From NCBI GenBank assembly GCA_020073465.1, contig JAIQFC010000021.1:62001-126000 (forward strand): a stretch of DNA of 64,000 nucleotides, read 5' to 3'. Of this stretch, positions 43,979-52,347 are shown piece by piece (the first letter of the stretch is position 1; the number at the start of each line of letters is the position of its first letter). Both the position numbers and the translations under genes were made by a program. The stretch is from Terriglobia bacterium. Lineage in GTDB: Bacteria; Acidobacteriota; Terriglobia; Terriglobales; Acidobacteriaceae. The notes beneath the pieces are model-generated. The model saw nothing but the letters and a program-made list of their open reading frames with translations, was not told the DNA's origin and did not search any database.

Positions 43979-45091
43979 TCAGGAGTATAGTTTCGCTTTC
44001 GCCAGACCGTGGCTTTCAAGAACGCGAAGCAATTCGCGGGCTCCAAATGCTTCCGCTGCGGAGGCGAAACCCGCTTTGCGCGGCGGCGCGTAGAGCAAGT
44101 GATGAGCGGCAAATGCCTGGATCAGTCCAGTCTGACGGTAAGCGCAGGTGCCGAAGACAACGCACTGTCCGTAGTCCATGGTCCCGCGCCCGGCCACGAC
44201 ATCGATGGTGCGCTGCTCATGTGTGTTTTCACGAGGCGGCGTGGCGCCTTGCACGGAATTCGCCATGTCCGCCAGTTTCTTCTCTTGTTCAGCCTTGGGC
44301 AGGGGACGGATTTGTTCTTCGAACATCTTTTCCGTGGCTGCAATGTTCTCCATGATCTGGCGATCGAGCAATCCGCCAAACGACCGGACATTCGCCACCT
44401 GTGGGTGGTTCTTGAACCACACCGGATGGGGGAACCCGCCCCAGGCCAGCGCGAGCTGATTCTGGATATATCCGGGGATGGCCACGTCATAGCGCGTGGC
44501 TCGCGGCCACGGCTTGTAGCGATTCTGCTCCAGGTAGTAAGCGTCCGTCTGGATTACGGCAAAGATCGTCTGCGTGGAACCGAAGGTGGGAATCCCCTTG
44601 AACATGGTTACGGTTTCGAGGGTGTCGATGGCCCCAGTCTCAAGCAGGAGCCGGGCAGCAGCATCGCTGACCGCGGACATGAACGCGGTGGCGGGCGCTG
44701 CCAGCAACCTGCGCGCGGCGAACTTTTCGCCCCACTTTTCGTCGACTTCGCGGATCCATGCCTGCTCGCCACCAATGTCCATGTAATGGCAGTCGGCCTG
44801 CAAGCTAGCCTCGATGACACGCGGTCCGTTGTAGATGAACGGGCCAACCGTGTTGCATACGACCTTCGCCCCTGCAAAGAGCTTGGCTAGATCGTCCACG
44901 GATTCTCCGACGGCGGCAATTTCGTAGTCCGCTGTCTCGATGCCGGGGACGCGGCTCATGACTTCTTCCAGCTTGGCTCGGTTGCGTCCGGCCGCAATGA
45001 AAGGAACGTTGTATTCGCGCAGGAACTCCGCGACCAGTCGCCCGGAGAAGCCGCTGGCACCGTAGATGACCACAGGTTTCTTCTTGCTCAT
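43979..45091 (-). CDS. saccharopine-dehydrogenase-like NAD(P)-binding protein
   Basis: A 370-residue product from the ATG at 45091; the longer frame adds no similarity. The N-terminal Rossmann domain reads PVVIYGASGFSGRLVAEFLR, FIAAGRNRAKLEEVM, VVCNTVGPFIYNGPRVIEAS and CHYMDIGGEQAW. This is the pattern of trans-acting enoyl reductases and other saccharopine-dehydrogenase-like reductases. Possible reduction of an acyl-CoA or enoyl intermediate is inference. It is first gene of a leftward operon facing the divergent HxlR regulator gene. Confidence 0.82.
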   Translation of the reverse strand: MSKKKPVVIYGASGFSGRLVAEFLREYNVPFIAAGRNRAKLEEVMSRVPGIETADYEIAAVGESVDDLAKLFAGAKVVCNTVGPFIYNGPRVIEASLQADCHYMDIGGEQAWIREVDEKWGEKFAARRLLAAPATAFMSAVSDAAARLLLETGAIDTLETVTMFKGIPTFGSTQTIFAVIQTDAYYLEQNRYKPWPRATRYDVAIPGYIQNQLALAWGGFPHPVWFKNHPQVANVRSFGGLLDRQIMENIAATEKMFEEQIRPLPKAEQEKKLADMANSVQGATPPRENTHEQRTIDVVAGRGTMDYGQCVVFGTCAYRQTGLIQAFAAHHLLYAPPRKAGFASAAEAFGARELLRVLESHGLAKAKLYS

Positions 45092-45287
45092 GTCTTCGCC
45101 CTGTTGGAAGATCGCTCGCCAGGCGGGCGGCACGCGGCTGCTCGCCGCGCCCGCCCAGCCTTCGCGTTCCAGAAATCATGCCGGGGAGGGCGCTTCTTTC
45201 TGGAACAAAGTGCCGATTTTAAGCTAAAGTATCTTTATTGCTAGTAGGCACCTTTCGGTAACCTGGGATCGGTATGGAGGCAGCACG
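45092..45287. promoter_or_regulatory. divergent control region of the HxlR regulator and the E1/ligase operon
   Basis: 196 bases between divergent starts. The AT-rich part (about 45213-45250) holds the imperfect inverted repeat AAAGTGCC (near 45208) and GGCACCTTT (near 45248), which could bind the HxlR dimer. Promoter elements are not clear enough to place. Confidence 0.4.
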
Positions 45288-45686
45288 ATGGAAGAGTTTT
45301 ACTGCCCGGTCAAGCTGACGGCCGACATCATCGGGGGCAAATGGAAGCCGATGATCCTGTTCTACCTGGAAGGCGGAACCCGCCGCTTTGGCGAGTTGCG
45401 GAAGCTGATCCCCACCATGACCAAGAAAATGCTGACCCAGCATCTGCGAGAACTGGAGCGGGATGAAATCATTCACCGGCGCGTGTACGCCGAAGTTCCC
45501 CCCAAGGTCGAATACTCGCTCACCAAGCACGGACAGAGCCTGAAACCCATCCTCAAGCTGATGTCGGCCTGGGGGACGGAGCATCGCGTGCGCTATGGCA
45601 TCCCAAGTCAGAGCGGTACGCGGAAAGTACTGGCCGCGACCAGCAAGCGTGCCTCTGGGGCATCGGAAAGGATCGCGCACGTCTGA
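45288..45686 (+). CDS. HxlR-family transcriptional regulator
   Basis: A 132-residue winged-helix protein with the HxlR hallmark order: CPVKLTADIIGGKWKPMILF, GGTRRFGELRKLIPTMTKKM, LTQHLRELERDEIIHRRVYA, EVPPKVEYSLTKHGQSLKPI. The N-terminal Cys in YCPV is in the position used for thiol or aldehyde sensing in several family members. It is divergent from the saccharopine-dehydrogenase-like/ligase/E1 operon and 49 bases upstream of a thiolase gene, so it probably controls both. Start: ATG 45288, GGAGG eight bases upstream. Confidence 0.93.
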   Translation: MEEFYCPVKLTADIIGGKWKPMILFYLEGGTRRFGELRKLIPTMTKKMLTQHLRELERDEIIHRRVYAEVPPKVEYSLTKHGQSLKPILKLMSAWGTEHRVRYGIPSQSGTRKVLAATSKRASGASERIAHV

Positions 45687-45735
45687 GTCCGGGATGGACC
45701 CGGAGACTCGCGCGCCGGCAAGCTCAAGGAACCTC

Positions 45736-46998
45736 ATGACCACTCGACCCAAAGGCCTGTTGTCCCAGTACGATGACGTGTGGCTGGTGGATGGCGTGCG
45801 CACGCCGTTTGCGGAGTACAACACCGTCCTCGGCCTGATCTCACCTATCGATCTCGGCATCAAGGCGGCGCGGGAAGTCTTTCGCCGCTCCTCGGTTTCG
45901 CCAGAGGCAGTCGACACGGTGATTGCGGGAAACATGGCGCAGGCGTGTTTCGACGCCTACGTATTGCCCCGCCACATTGGCCTCTATTCCGGCGTGCCGA
46001 TTGAAGTGCCGGCACACCTCGTGCAACGCGTCTGCGGAACGGGCGTGGAAGCGATTCTGCAAGCCGCAGATTCCATCAAGCTGGCAAAGGCACAACTCGC
46101 TCTCGTCGTGGGCACCGAGTCCATGAGCAGAAATCCCGTCGCCGCTTACACCCATCGCGGTGGATTCCGTTTGGGGCAGGTGGAATTCAAAGACTTTCTT
46201 TGGGAAGCGTTGCTCGATCCGTGCCCCAACGTGACTATGGGTGGCAGCGCCGAAGGTTTGGCCAAGCAATACAAGATCTCCCGCGACGAGGCGGATCGTT
46301 TCGCTGCCGAAAGCTTCGCCCGTGCGATTGCCGCGCAGAAGAGCTGTTTCCTCAGCGGCGAGATTGCTCCGGTCGTGAGCGAGACCTTCGAGCGCGATGG
46401 ATACCAGGCGCGTGGCATTCGTCTTCCACGCAAGGTGGAATCGTTTGGTGAAGACAGTCACGTCCGACCTTCGCCGCTTGAGGTGCTGGCCAAGCTTCCA
46501 CCAGCTTTCGGCGGTGTACAAACTGGAGGCAACAGCTCGGGCATTGTGGACGGGGCGGCTGCAACCCTGGTCGCGTCCGGCGACTTCGTGCGCGGCCACG
46601 GCCGGCCCCCATTGGCCAAAGTCGTCGCTGGCGCTGCCGTCGGCGTTCCGCCGGAGATCATGGGCGTCGGCCCGGTTCCCGCGATCCAGGCAGTTCTGGA
46701 AATCAGCGGACTAAGCCTCGACCAGATCGACCGGGTCGAAATCAACGAAGCCTTCGCGGCGCAGGTGCTGGCTTGCGAACGAGAGCTTGATCTCGACCAC
46801 GCCAAGGTGAATGTGAACGGCGGGGCCATCGCGATCGGCCATCCCCTGGCGGCTACTGGAGTGCGGCTGGCGATCACTCTGGCACGAGAACTACAGCGCT
46901 CGGGCGGACACTACGGAATTGCCTCGGCCTGCATCGGTGGAGGGCAGGGAATCGCGCTGCTGCTGGAAAATACCAAGCCAGGGAATGCTGCGGCGTGA
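45736..46998 (+). CDS. thiolase (acetyl-CoA acetyltransferase family)
   Basis: A 420-residue thiolase from the ATG at 45736, with AAGGA five bases upstream; ATG at 45694 is possible. All catalytic blocks are present: nucleophile Cys100 in QRVCGTGVEAI, EINEAFAAQ, the His in GGAIAIGHPLAATG and the second Cys in ACIGGGQGIAL. It cleaves 3-ketoacyl-CoA to acetyl-CoA (or the reverse). It would finish the degradation of acids activated by the nearby CoA ligases. Confidence 0.93.
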   Translation: MTTRPKGLLSQYDDVWLVDGVRTPFAEYNTVLGLISPIDLGIKAAREVFRRSSVSPEAVDTVIAGNMAQACFDAYVLPRHIGLYSGVPIEVPAHLVQRVCGTGVEAILQAADSIKLAKAQLALVVGTESMSRNPVAAYTHRGGFRLGQVEFKDFLWEALLDPCPNVTMGGSAEGLAKQYKISRDEADRFAAESFARAIAAQKSCFLSGEIAPVVSETFERDGYQARGIRLPRKVESFGEDSHVRPSPLEVLAKLPPAFGGVQTGGNSSGIVDGAAATLVASGDFVRGHGRPPLAKVVAGAAVGVPPEIMGVGPVPAIQAVLEISGLSLDQIDRVEINEAFAAQVLACERELDLDHAKVNVNGGAIAIGHPLAATGVRLAITLARELQRSGGHYGIASACIGGGQGIALLLENTKPGNAAA

Positions 46999-47040
46999 GG
47001 GACAATCAGACTGACTTCAGTCGCGCGAAGGCGCCAACCC

Positions 47041-47883
47041 TTAGACTGGCCAAATACTTAGTGCCGTCTCGCTGAGAATCTGCCGCTTCACCTCGTCGGG
47101 CAGCGCGAGCGCACGGAACGCGTCAAGGTTCTTCTTGATGTCCGTAACTCCCGGCCCTGGCCAATCCGTCCCGAATAGCGTCTTGTGCGCGATTTCCTCC
47201 AGCCGCGGGAAATATTTCAGCAGAGCCTTGGGAGGAATGCCACTGATGTCCAGGAAAATGTTGGGGTGGCGCCTCAGCAAGAAGAACGCAGTATGCATCC
47301 ACAGGGGCCGGCCCCCGTGGGCCAGCAGGATCTTCATCTTGGGAAAGTCGACGGCGACGTCGTCGAGGTACATCGGATCGCCGTAGCGATTGCGGGCTCC
47401 GGCGAAAATGGAAGTCCCGGTGTGAAACATCACCGGAATTCCATTCGCCTCGGCGGCGCGGTAAATGATTTCCAGTTCCTTCACGCCATTGAGATAGTCG
47501 TTGGGGAACAAGAGCTGGTGCGGAGGATGAATCTTGATCATGCGGATCTTGAGCCGCAGGATCTGTTCCACATCCGCCAGCATGTTGGGGCTTTGTCGGG
47601 GATGCAGGCCGCCGCAGGAAATCAGGCGCTGCGGCGCTTCTTTAACATACCCCGCGACAAATTCATTCACTGCCGAAGTGAATCCGATGACCTCGGGAGC
47701 CACATAGTTAATCAGCACGGCGCGGTCCAGGCCGACCGCGTCCATGTGCTTGAGAAAAGACTTGGGCGAGCGGCAGAACTCCTGAATCTGTGCGAAGTGT
47801 GGCTGCGTGGTCCGGATCAGCTCCAGCGCGGGAGGCTTGATCATCTCCAACGGCAGAATGTGGATGTGGCAGTCGGTGATCAA
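47041..47883 (-). CDS. amidohydrolase-2 (ACMSD-like) family protein
   Basis: A 280-residue metal-dependent TIM-barrel protein: MITDCHIHILP carries the HxH motif, MIKIHPPHQ and VMFHTGTS hold further His ligands, LLAHGGRPLW another, and GTDWPGPG the catalytic Asp. Members of this group decarboxylate or hydrolyse, often in aromatic catabolism (ACMSD, resorcylate decarboxylase). The start is a TTG at 47883 without an obvious Shine-Dalgarno; an in-frame CTG lies 12 bases upstream. It follows the TetR gene by 86 bases on the same strand. Confidence 0.8.
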   Translation of the reverse strand: MITDCHIHILPLEMIKPPALELIRTTQPHFAQIQEFCRSPKSFLKHMDAVGLDRAVLINYVAPEVIGFTSAVNEFVAGYVKEAPQRLISCGGLHPRQSPNMLADVEQILRLKIRMIKIHPPHQLLFPNDYLNGVKELEIIYRAAEANGIPVMFHTGTSIFAGARNRYGDPMYLDDVAVDFPKMKILLAHGGRPLWMHTAFFLLRRHPNIFLDISGIPPKALLKYFPRLEEIAHKTLFGTDWPGPGVTDIKKNLDAFRALALPDEVKRQILSETALSIWPV

Positions 47884-47969
47884 AGTAGTTGTCAGTGTTG
47901 AGCCGTTGCTGACTGCATCGCTCCAAGTACGACGCGCACTGCCAAGTACGACGGAACGAGGGGATCGGC

Positions 47970-48605
47970 TTACAGCCGCTTCACCGCGGACTTAACGCCC
48001 CCCAGGAAAATGTCGCCAACCTGGCGGGCCAGAGCCACAGCATCGGGGTCGACTTTAGGCTTGTACCAGGTGTAGATCCAATTCATGGTTCCAAACAGAC
48101 CCAGCACCGCGACACGGGTATTGAAGTCCAGTCCTTTTTCGCGCTTCAAGTCATCCACGAGCTCGGCGCAGCTGTGATAGTACTGGCGCTTGAGCGAGAC
48201 AATCTCAGCGCCCAGCTCGCCGCCCAGCACGTCATCTTCCTTTGAGAGAACCTTCGTTGCCTTGTAGTTTTCGGCCAGGAAGTATTCAAAATGGTTCAGG
48301 ATGAAAGCGCGCACCCGTGCTTCGCTGTCTTTTACACCTTCCAGGCGTTTGCGGAGCCGCTCCACCACGACGGTGAAGTAGTGTTTCTGAATCAGGTACA
48401 GCAGCTTTTCCTTGGACTCAAAGTAGTAGTACAGGCCTGCCAGCGAGAGACCGGTGACGCGCGACAAGTCGCGCATGGAGGCGCCCTCGTATCCCTTCTT
48501 GTAAAACACTGCAGTCGCATGTTCGAGGATCTTGGCCTGACGCCGGTCAAAGCGGGTCGCGGCGCGGGGCCGCGTGACCTCAGGCGTCATTTGACCAGTA
48601 CTCAT
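47970..48605 (-). CDS. TetR/AcrR-family transcriptional regulator
   Basis: A 211-residue regulator. N-terminal helix-turn-helix (about 18-65): RFDRRQAKILEHATAVFYKK, GYEGASMRDLSRVTGLSLAG, LYYYFESKEKLLYL. The C-terminal ligand-binding domain (about 75-205) has the helical pattern of acyl-CoA or aromatic-CoA responsive members. A GAACG-N2-CGTT palindrome overlaps the region directly upstream of its ATG (48608-48626), indicating autoregulation. The same palindrome precedes the ligase pair and a TonB receptor gene. De-repression by a CoA thioester is a reasonable guess. Confidence 0.92.
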   Translation of the reverse strand: MSTGQMTPEVTRPRAATRFDRRQAKILEHATAVFYKKGYEGASMRDLSRVTGLSLAGLYYYFESKEKLLYLIQKHYFTVVVERLRKRLEGVKDSEARVRAFILNHFEYFLAENYKATKVLSKEDDVLGGELGAEIVSLKRQYYHSCAELVDDLKREKGLDFNTRVAVLGLFGTMNWIYTWYKPKVDPDAVALARQVGDIFLGGVKSAVKRL

Positions 48606-48607
48606 AT

Positions 48608-48627
48608 CTATCGAACGTTCGTTACTA
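48608..48627. promoter_or_regulatory. TetR operator copy 1 (autoregulatory)
   Basis: CTATCGAACGTTCGTTACTA begins 3 bases upstream of the TetR start codon. Its core CGAACGTTCG (48612-48621) is a perfect palindrome and it shares the CTATCGAACGTnCGTT string with the copy at 55730. It would cover the ribosome-binding or promoter region of the TetR gene. Confidence 0.72.
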
Positions 48628-48684
48628 ATTTTAGATCAAAGTCCTAAATCCGGCAAGGGTTTACAGTCGTCCTGACTGCGTCGA

Positions 48685-50034
48685 TTATTTGGTTTTTGCG
48701 ACAATATCCTCGTAAGCCTTCTTCACCAACTGTCCTTTCATCTCGTATCGCGGGAGCGTCCCCGCGGGAACCAGGTCCACGGACGCCGAGACACTCAACG
48801 TGGCCTTGATTTTGCGTTCGATCTCGTCTTTCAGGGCCGGCAAATCCGAGCAGCCTGTCGCATACTCCGCGACCACCTTCAGCGGCGGAACGACCTTGGG
48901 CCCAGGCTCATCCAGCACGACCTGAATCTCCCCCGTGGTTCTGGGATGAAAGCTGGAGACGATCTCCTTCACCGCGGAAGGAAACACGTTGACCCCCAGC
49001 ACAATCAGCATGTCGTCGGTGCGCCCGATGCAGCGCAGCTTGAAGCTGGTGCGGCCGCATGAGCAAGACGTGCCTAGGACGGCCACGCGGTCCCGGGTGC
49101 GAAATCGGAGCAGCGGCACGCACTCGCGCTCGAGGCTGGTATACACCAGTTCCCCCGTGGCGCCCGCTTCGATCGGCAAGACCTCGCCGCTTTCGGGATC
49201 AATAATTTCCACCCGCACGAATTCCTGCCCGTTGAAGTGCATGCCCGACTGGTCGGGGCACTCGCTGAAAATGATGGGCGCCATGTCCGCGTTGCCCAAT
49301 CCCTCGGTGACTCTGGCTCCCCAATCCTGCTGCAACCTGGCGCGAACCGCCGGAATCCCGGCCCCCGGCTCCGCCCCGCAGAAAAGCTTCTTCAGTCCCA
49401 ATTCTCGCGGCTCCAGCCCGGCTTCCCGCCGTATCCAGTCCGCAAAATACGTGGCATAGGATGGTGTGCAGTGCATGGCGGTCGCTCGCAAGAGTTGTAT
49501 CGCCATCAGCGCTTTCTCCGACGCTCCCGTGCCGATCGGGACGAACATCGCGCCCACCGACTCGATGGCATCCTTCGAGGAGAGTCCTGCCACAAACAGC
49601 GTGAGCCCGGCGGCGTGAATTACGATGTCAGGTTTCCGTAGACCTTGCGTGTAAAACGACCGCGCGGTGAGCCGGGTCCACACCTTCGCATCGCGACGCG
49701 TAAGTCCGACAAAGCTGGGCTTGCCCGTCGTACCTGTGGAACTGTGCACCCGAATGATGTCATCGATGTGCGCGGCCACATGCTTCCCCAGTGGCGGGCA
49801 GGCTGCCTGGCTCTCCCGCAATTCTTCCTTGGTCGTGAACGGGAAGCGGGCCAGGTCGCCCAGACGGCGATAGTCCTTGCGACGGATACGCGCCGCCTGA
49901 AACTTCTCCTGATAGAAAAGGGAACGGGCAAAGAGATAATCCAGCTGCTTTGCCAGCCTCGCCTCTTGCAGTCTCTGGACTAGCTTGAGGCTAGCGGTTT
50001 CGACCTCTCTGTCCAGGTACTCCGCTGTCCGCAT
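48685..50034 (-). CDS. PaaK-like (phenylacetate-CoA ligase family) acyl-CoA ligase
   Basis: About 449 residues from the ATG at 50034, the start that matches the family length; ATG 50091 lies within the operator region. PaaK-type features: LGDLARFPFTTKEELRESQA, the ATP loop HSSTGTTGKPSFVGLT, LGNADMAPIIFSECPDQSGM in the A5 region, RTRDRVAVLGTSCSCGRTSF, IGRTDDMLIVLGVNVFPSAV and a C-terminal PRYEMKGQLVKK Lys. Such ligases activate phenylacetate or related aromatic acids. Divergent from the 50178 synthetase gene, with a TetR operator between. Confidence 0.88.
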   Translation of the reverse strand: MRTAEYLDREVETASLKLVQRLQEARLAKQLDYLFARSLFYQEKFQAARIRRKDYRRLGDLARFPFTTKEELRESQAACPPLGKHVAAHIDDIIRVHSSTGTTGKPSFVGLTRRDAKVWTRLTARSFYTQGLRKPDIVIHAAGLTLFVAGLSSKDAIESVGAMFVPIGTGASEKALMAIQLLRATAMHCTPSYATYFADWIRREAGLEPRELGLKKLFCGAEPGAGIPAVRARLQQDWGARVTEGLGNADMAPIIFSECPDQSGMHFNGQEFVRVEIIDPESGEVLPIEAGATGELVYTSLERECVPLLRFRTRDRVAVLGTSCSCGRTSFKLRCIGRTDDMLIVLGVNVFPSAVKEIVSSFHPRTTGEIQVVLDEPGPKVVPPLKVVAEYATGCSDLPALKDEIERKIKATLSVSASVDLVPAGTLPRYEMKGQLVKKAYEDIVAKTK

Positions 50035-50093
50035 GTTGGCCCCGGCCCGGCGTGGATGCGGGTTTGAACGATCCCCCGCGCCGTAGAACATTA

Positions 50094-50110
50094 GCGAACG
50101 TACGTTATAA
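50094..50110. promoter_or_regulatory. TetR operator copy 2 with overlapping TATAAT
   Basis: GCGAACGTACGTTATAA contains the perfect palindrome AACGTACGTT (50097-50106) and the GAACG-N2-CGTT core shared with the other two copies. On the + strand a TATAAT box at 50106-50111 overlaps it, so a bound repressor would block the promoter of the rightward acyl-CoA synthetase; the leftward PaaK-like gene would also be covered. Confidence 0.72.
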
Positions 50111-50177
50111 TTTGCAAGCCTAAAAATGACCTGTTCTCCTTGTAAATGGCGCTGATTGTTGAGCACGAGAAAACCGT

Positions 50178-51791
50178 ATGCAAGGCACAATGATGCACTA
50201 CCCGCTGACGCTCACCCATCTTTTGGAGCGTGCCGGAAAGCTTTTCCCGGAGCGAGAAGTTGTTTCCCGGCTGCCGGATCGTTCTTTGCATCGTTACACT
50301 TTTGCCGACGTTTACCGTCGCTCCCGCTCTCTGGCCGAGGCGCTTCAGAAGGCTGGCCTGGGCCGTGGCGACCGTGTCGCTACGTTGATGTGGAACCACT
50401 ACGCGCATCTGGAGGCGTATCTGGGAATACCCGCGGCGGGCGGCGTCATGAACACCTTGAATCTCCGGCTGGCGCCCAAAGAGATTGCCTACATCGCGAA
50501 CCACGCCGGCGCCCGGTTTCTCATCGTCGATGACGTGCTCCTTCCGCTCTGCGAACAGATCAGAGAATCCGCCAAGTTTGAGCGTGTTTTCGTTGTGTCC
50601 CTAACCGGACAACCTGTGCCGCCGGGCTACGAGCGCTACGAGGATCTCCTCGCCACGGCGAACGGTGATTTTCGCTACCCCGATCTCGACGAAAACGAAG
50701 CTGCCTCGATCTGCTACACCTCAGGGACAACCGGTGTCCCCAAAGGGGTCGCGTACACGCATCGTTCCGTGGCGTTGCACACCTTCCTGCTCACCACGGC
50801 GGACAATTTCGCCATCAGCCACGGGGACGTTTGCCTGCCTGTGGTTTCGATGTTTCATGTGAATGGCTGGGGTCTGCCCTATGCAGCGGCCATGGTCGGC
50901 TGCAAACTCATTCTTCCCGGTCCCCTCTTGGATGCGGAAAGCCTGCTGGACCTTTGCGAAACCGAGAACGTCACGGTCGCCGCGGGAGTACCGACAATCT
51001 GGCTGAACGTTGTCGACGCGCTGGAACGGCACCCCGGCCGCTGGCAGCTCCAGCCGATGCGCATCCTGGTGGGTGGTGCCGCGCCACCCGCTGCACTCAT
51101 TGGCAAGCTCGAACAGCACGGATTCCGACTCCAGCAGGGATGGGGTCTCACGGAAAGCAGCCCGCAGGCCACCACGAACCAGCTGAAGGCCCACATGAGG
51201 GACTGGGATCGGGAGAAGAAACGCTGCGTCCAGGCGATGGCGGGCATCCCGGTGCCCTGGGTCGATGTGCGAGTGATCAACGAGTCCGGCGAGGTTCCAC
51301 GGGATGGCCAGACCATGGGAGAGATCCAGTTGCGCGGACCCTGGGTCGCCGCCCGCTACTACAACTTACCCGAAGAGACTGACAAGTGGACCAAGGACGG
51401 GTGGTTCCGCACCGGCGATGTGGGCGTCGTCGACCGAGAGGGGTACCTGAGGATTGCCGACCGTACGAAGGATTTAATCAAGTCCGGGGGCGAGTGGATC
51501 AGTTCCCTGGATCTGGAAAATGCTTTAGCCGCGCACCCGGGTGTGCGCGAGGCAGCGGTGATCGCAGTTCCGCATCCCAAGTGGCAGGAGCGCCCTGTCG
51601 CCATCGTTGTAGCCAGAGACGGAGTAGCACTGGCGGCGGAAGACCTGCGTGAGTTTTTGACCGGGAGGTTTGCCAAATGGCAACTGCCGGATGCGTTCGT
51701 TTTTGTGGATCAACTTCCCCACACTTCCACGGGAAAGCTCCAAAAAAAGGAACTGAGGCGGCGCTATAACAATTGGAAGTGGGAGGGCTGA
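50178..51791 (+). CDS. medium/long-chain fatty-acyl-CoA synthetase-like AMP ligase
   Basis: A 537-residue ANL enzyme of the AlkK-like type: TLTHLLERAGKLFPEREVVS, RVATLMWNHYAHLEAYLGIP, ATP loop CYTSGTTGVPKGVAYTHRS, VSMFHVNGWGLPYAA, QGWGLTESSP, TKDGWFRTGDVGVVDREGYL, RTKDLIKSGGEWISSLDLEN and the C-terminal PHTSTGKLQKKELR catalytic Lys. It activates a fatty or arylalkanoic acid. An alternative ATG is five codons in (MMHYPLTL). The region upstream carries operator copy 2. Confidence 0.92.
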   Translation: MQGTMMHYPLTLTHLLERAGKLFPEREVVSRLPDRSLHRYTFADVYRRSRSLAEALQKAGLGRGDRVATLMWNHYAHLEAYLGIPAAGGVMNTLNLRLAPKEIAYIANHAGARFLIVDDVLLPLCEQIRESAKFERVFVVSLTGQPVPPGYERYEDLLATANGDFRYPDLDENEAASICYTSGTTGVPKGVAYTHRSVALHTFLLTTADNFAISHGDVCLPVVSMFHVNGWGLPYAAAMVGCKLILPGPLLDAESLLDLCETENVTVAAGVPTIWLNVVDALERHPGRWQLQPMRILVGGAAPPAALIGKLEQHGFRLQQGWGLTESSPQATTNQLKAHMRDWDREKKRCVQAMAGIPVPWVDVRVINESGEVPRDGQTMGEIQLRGPWVAARYYNLPEETDKWTKDGWFRTGDVGVVDREGYLRIADRTKDLIKSGGEWISSLDLENALAAHPGVREAAVIAVPHPKWQERPVAIVVARDGVALAAEDLREFLTGRFAKWQLPDAFVFVDQLPHTSTGKLQKKELRRRYNNWKWEG

Positions 51792-51825
51792 GCGCCGCCT
51801 TGCACAATTTCTGAATCTCCAGAGG

Positions 51826-52260
51826 CTACTTTTCCTGCAGCGACTCGATGTAGTGATTCAGATTCGCGATGCGTTGCTGCACCACTCCTTCACGGCCCTG
51901 GCTCATCTTCCAGAAAAGGGGACCCCACACTGGCATCTCTTGTGTGCCGTGCGCGGCAACGGTGGCCTCGCCCCGCAGCACGCTGGTTACTCTTAGCGCC
52001 GGGTATTTTCCGCCATTGCTCTTGGCCAGTGCGGTCAGATCCGCGGGCGTCTTGTTGAGTCCGGCTGCGGCGGGACCGTCGCCCTTGGCGTTTTTACCAT
52101 GACACGCCGCACAGTACGACATGAACATCTCTTTCCCCGAAGCGGGCGACGTTTGTGCCGCGGGGGCGTGCTTGATCGCGGGCTTCTGGTCTTGTGCCGC
52201 GGAAAAGATGACAGCCGCTAGGAAGAAACCCGCACAGCTAACCGCGCAACGAACCGTCAT
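51826..52260 (-). CDS. periplasmic mono-haem cytochrome c
   Basis: A 144-residue product from the ATG at 52260, six bases after AGGAGG; an upstream in-frame start adds seven residues. A signal peptide (VSCAGFFLAAVIFSAAQD) is followed by a class I cytochrome c: SGKEMFMSYCAACHGKNAKG with the CXXCH haem motif and a distal Met in GTQEMPVWGPLF. It is the kind of electron acceptor used by the PQQ alcohol dehydrogenase encoded about 9 kb away, though it may serve other oxidases. It ends 35 bases from the convergent ligase. Confidence 0.9.
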   Translation of the reverse strand: MTVRCAVSCAGFFLAAVIFSAAQDQKPAIKHAPAAQTSPASGKEMFMSYCAACHGKNAKGDGPAAAGLNKTPADLTALAKSNGGKYPALRVTSVLRGEATVAAHGTQEMPVWGPLFWKMSQGREGVVQQRIANLNHYIESLQEK

Positions 52261-52347
52261 GAATGTCCTCCTGAGGTTCACCCGTATCGGATGGCTGGCC
52301 GCTCCCTTTGAGTCAGTAAACGGCCAGCCCCCTCGAAGCTGTTCCCG

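Noticed and set aside
42536-43990. 484-codon forward frame opposite the AMP-ligase gene
   Set aside because: The reverse strand encodes a complete adenylate-forming enzyme with all motifs; the forward frame has low-complexity composition only.
46995-47040. GACTGA-CT-TCAGTC hairpin after the thiolase gene as terminator
   Set aside because: The loop is only two bases, the stem six, and there is no T-run, so it is too weak to call.
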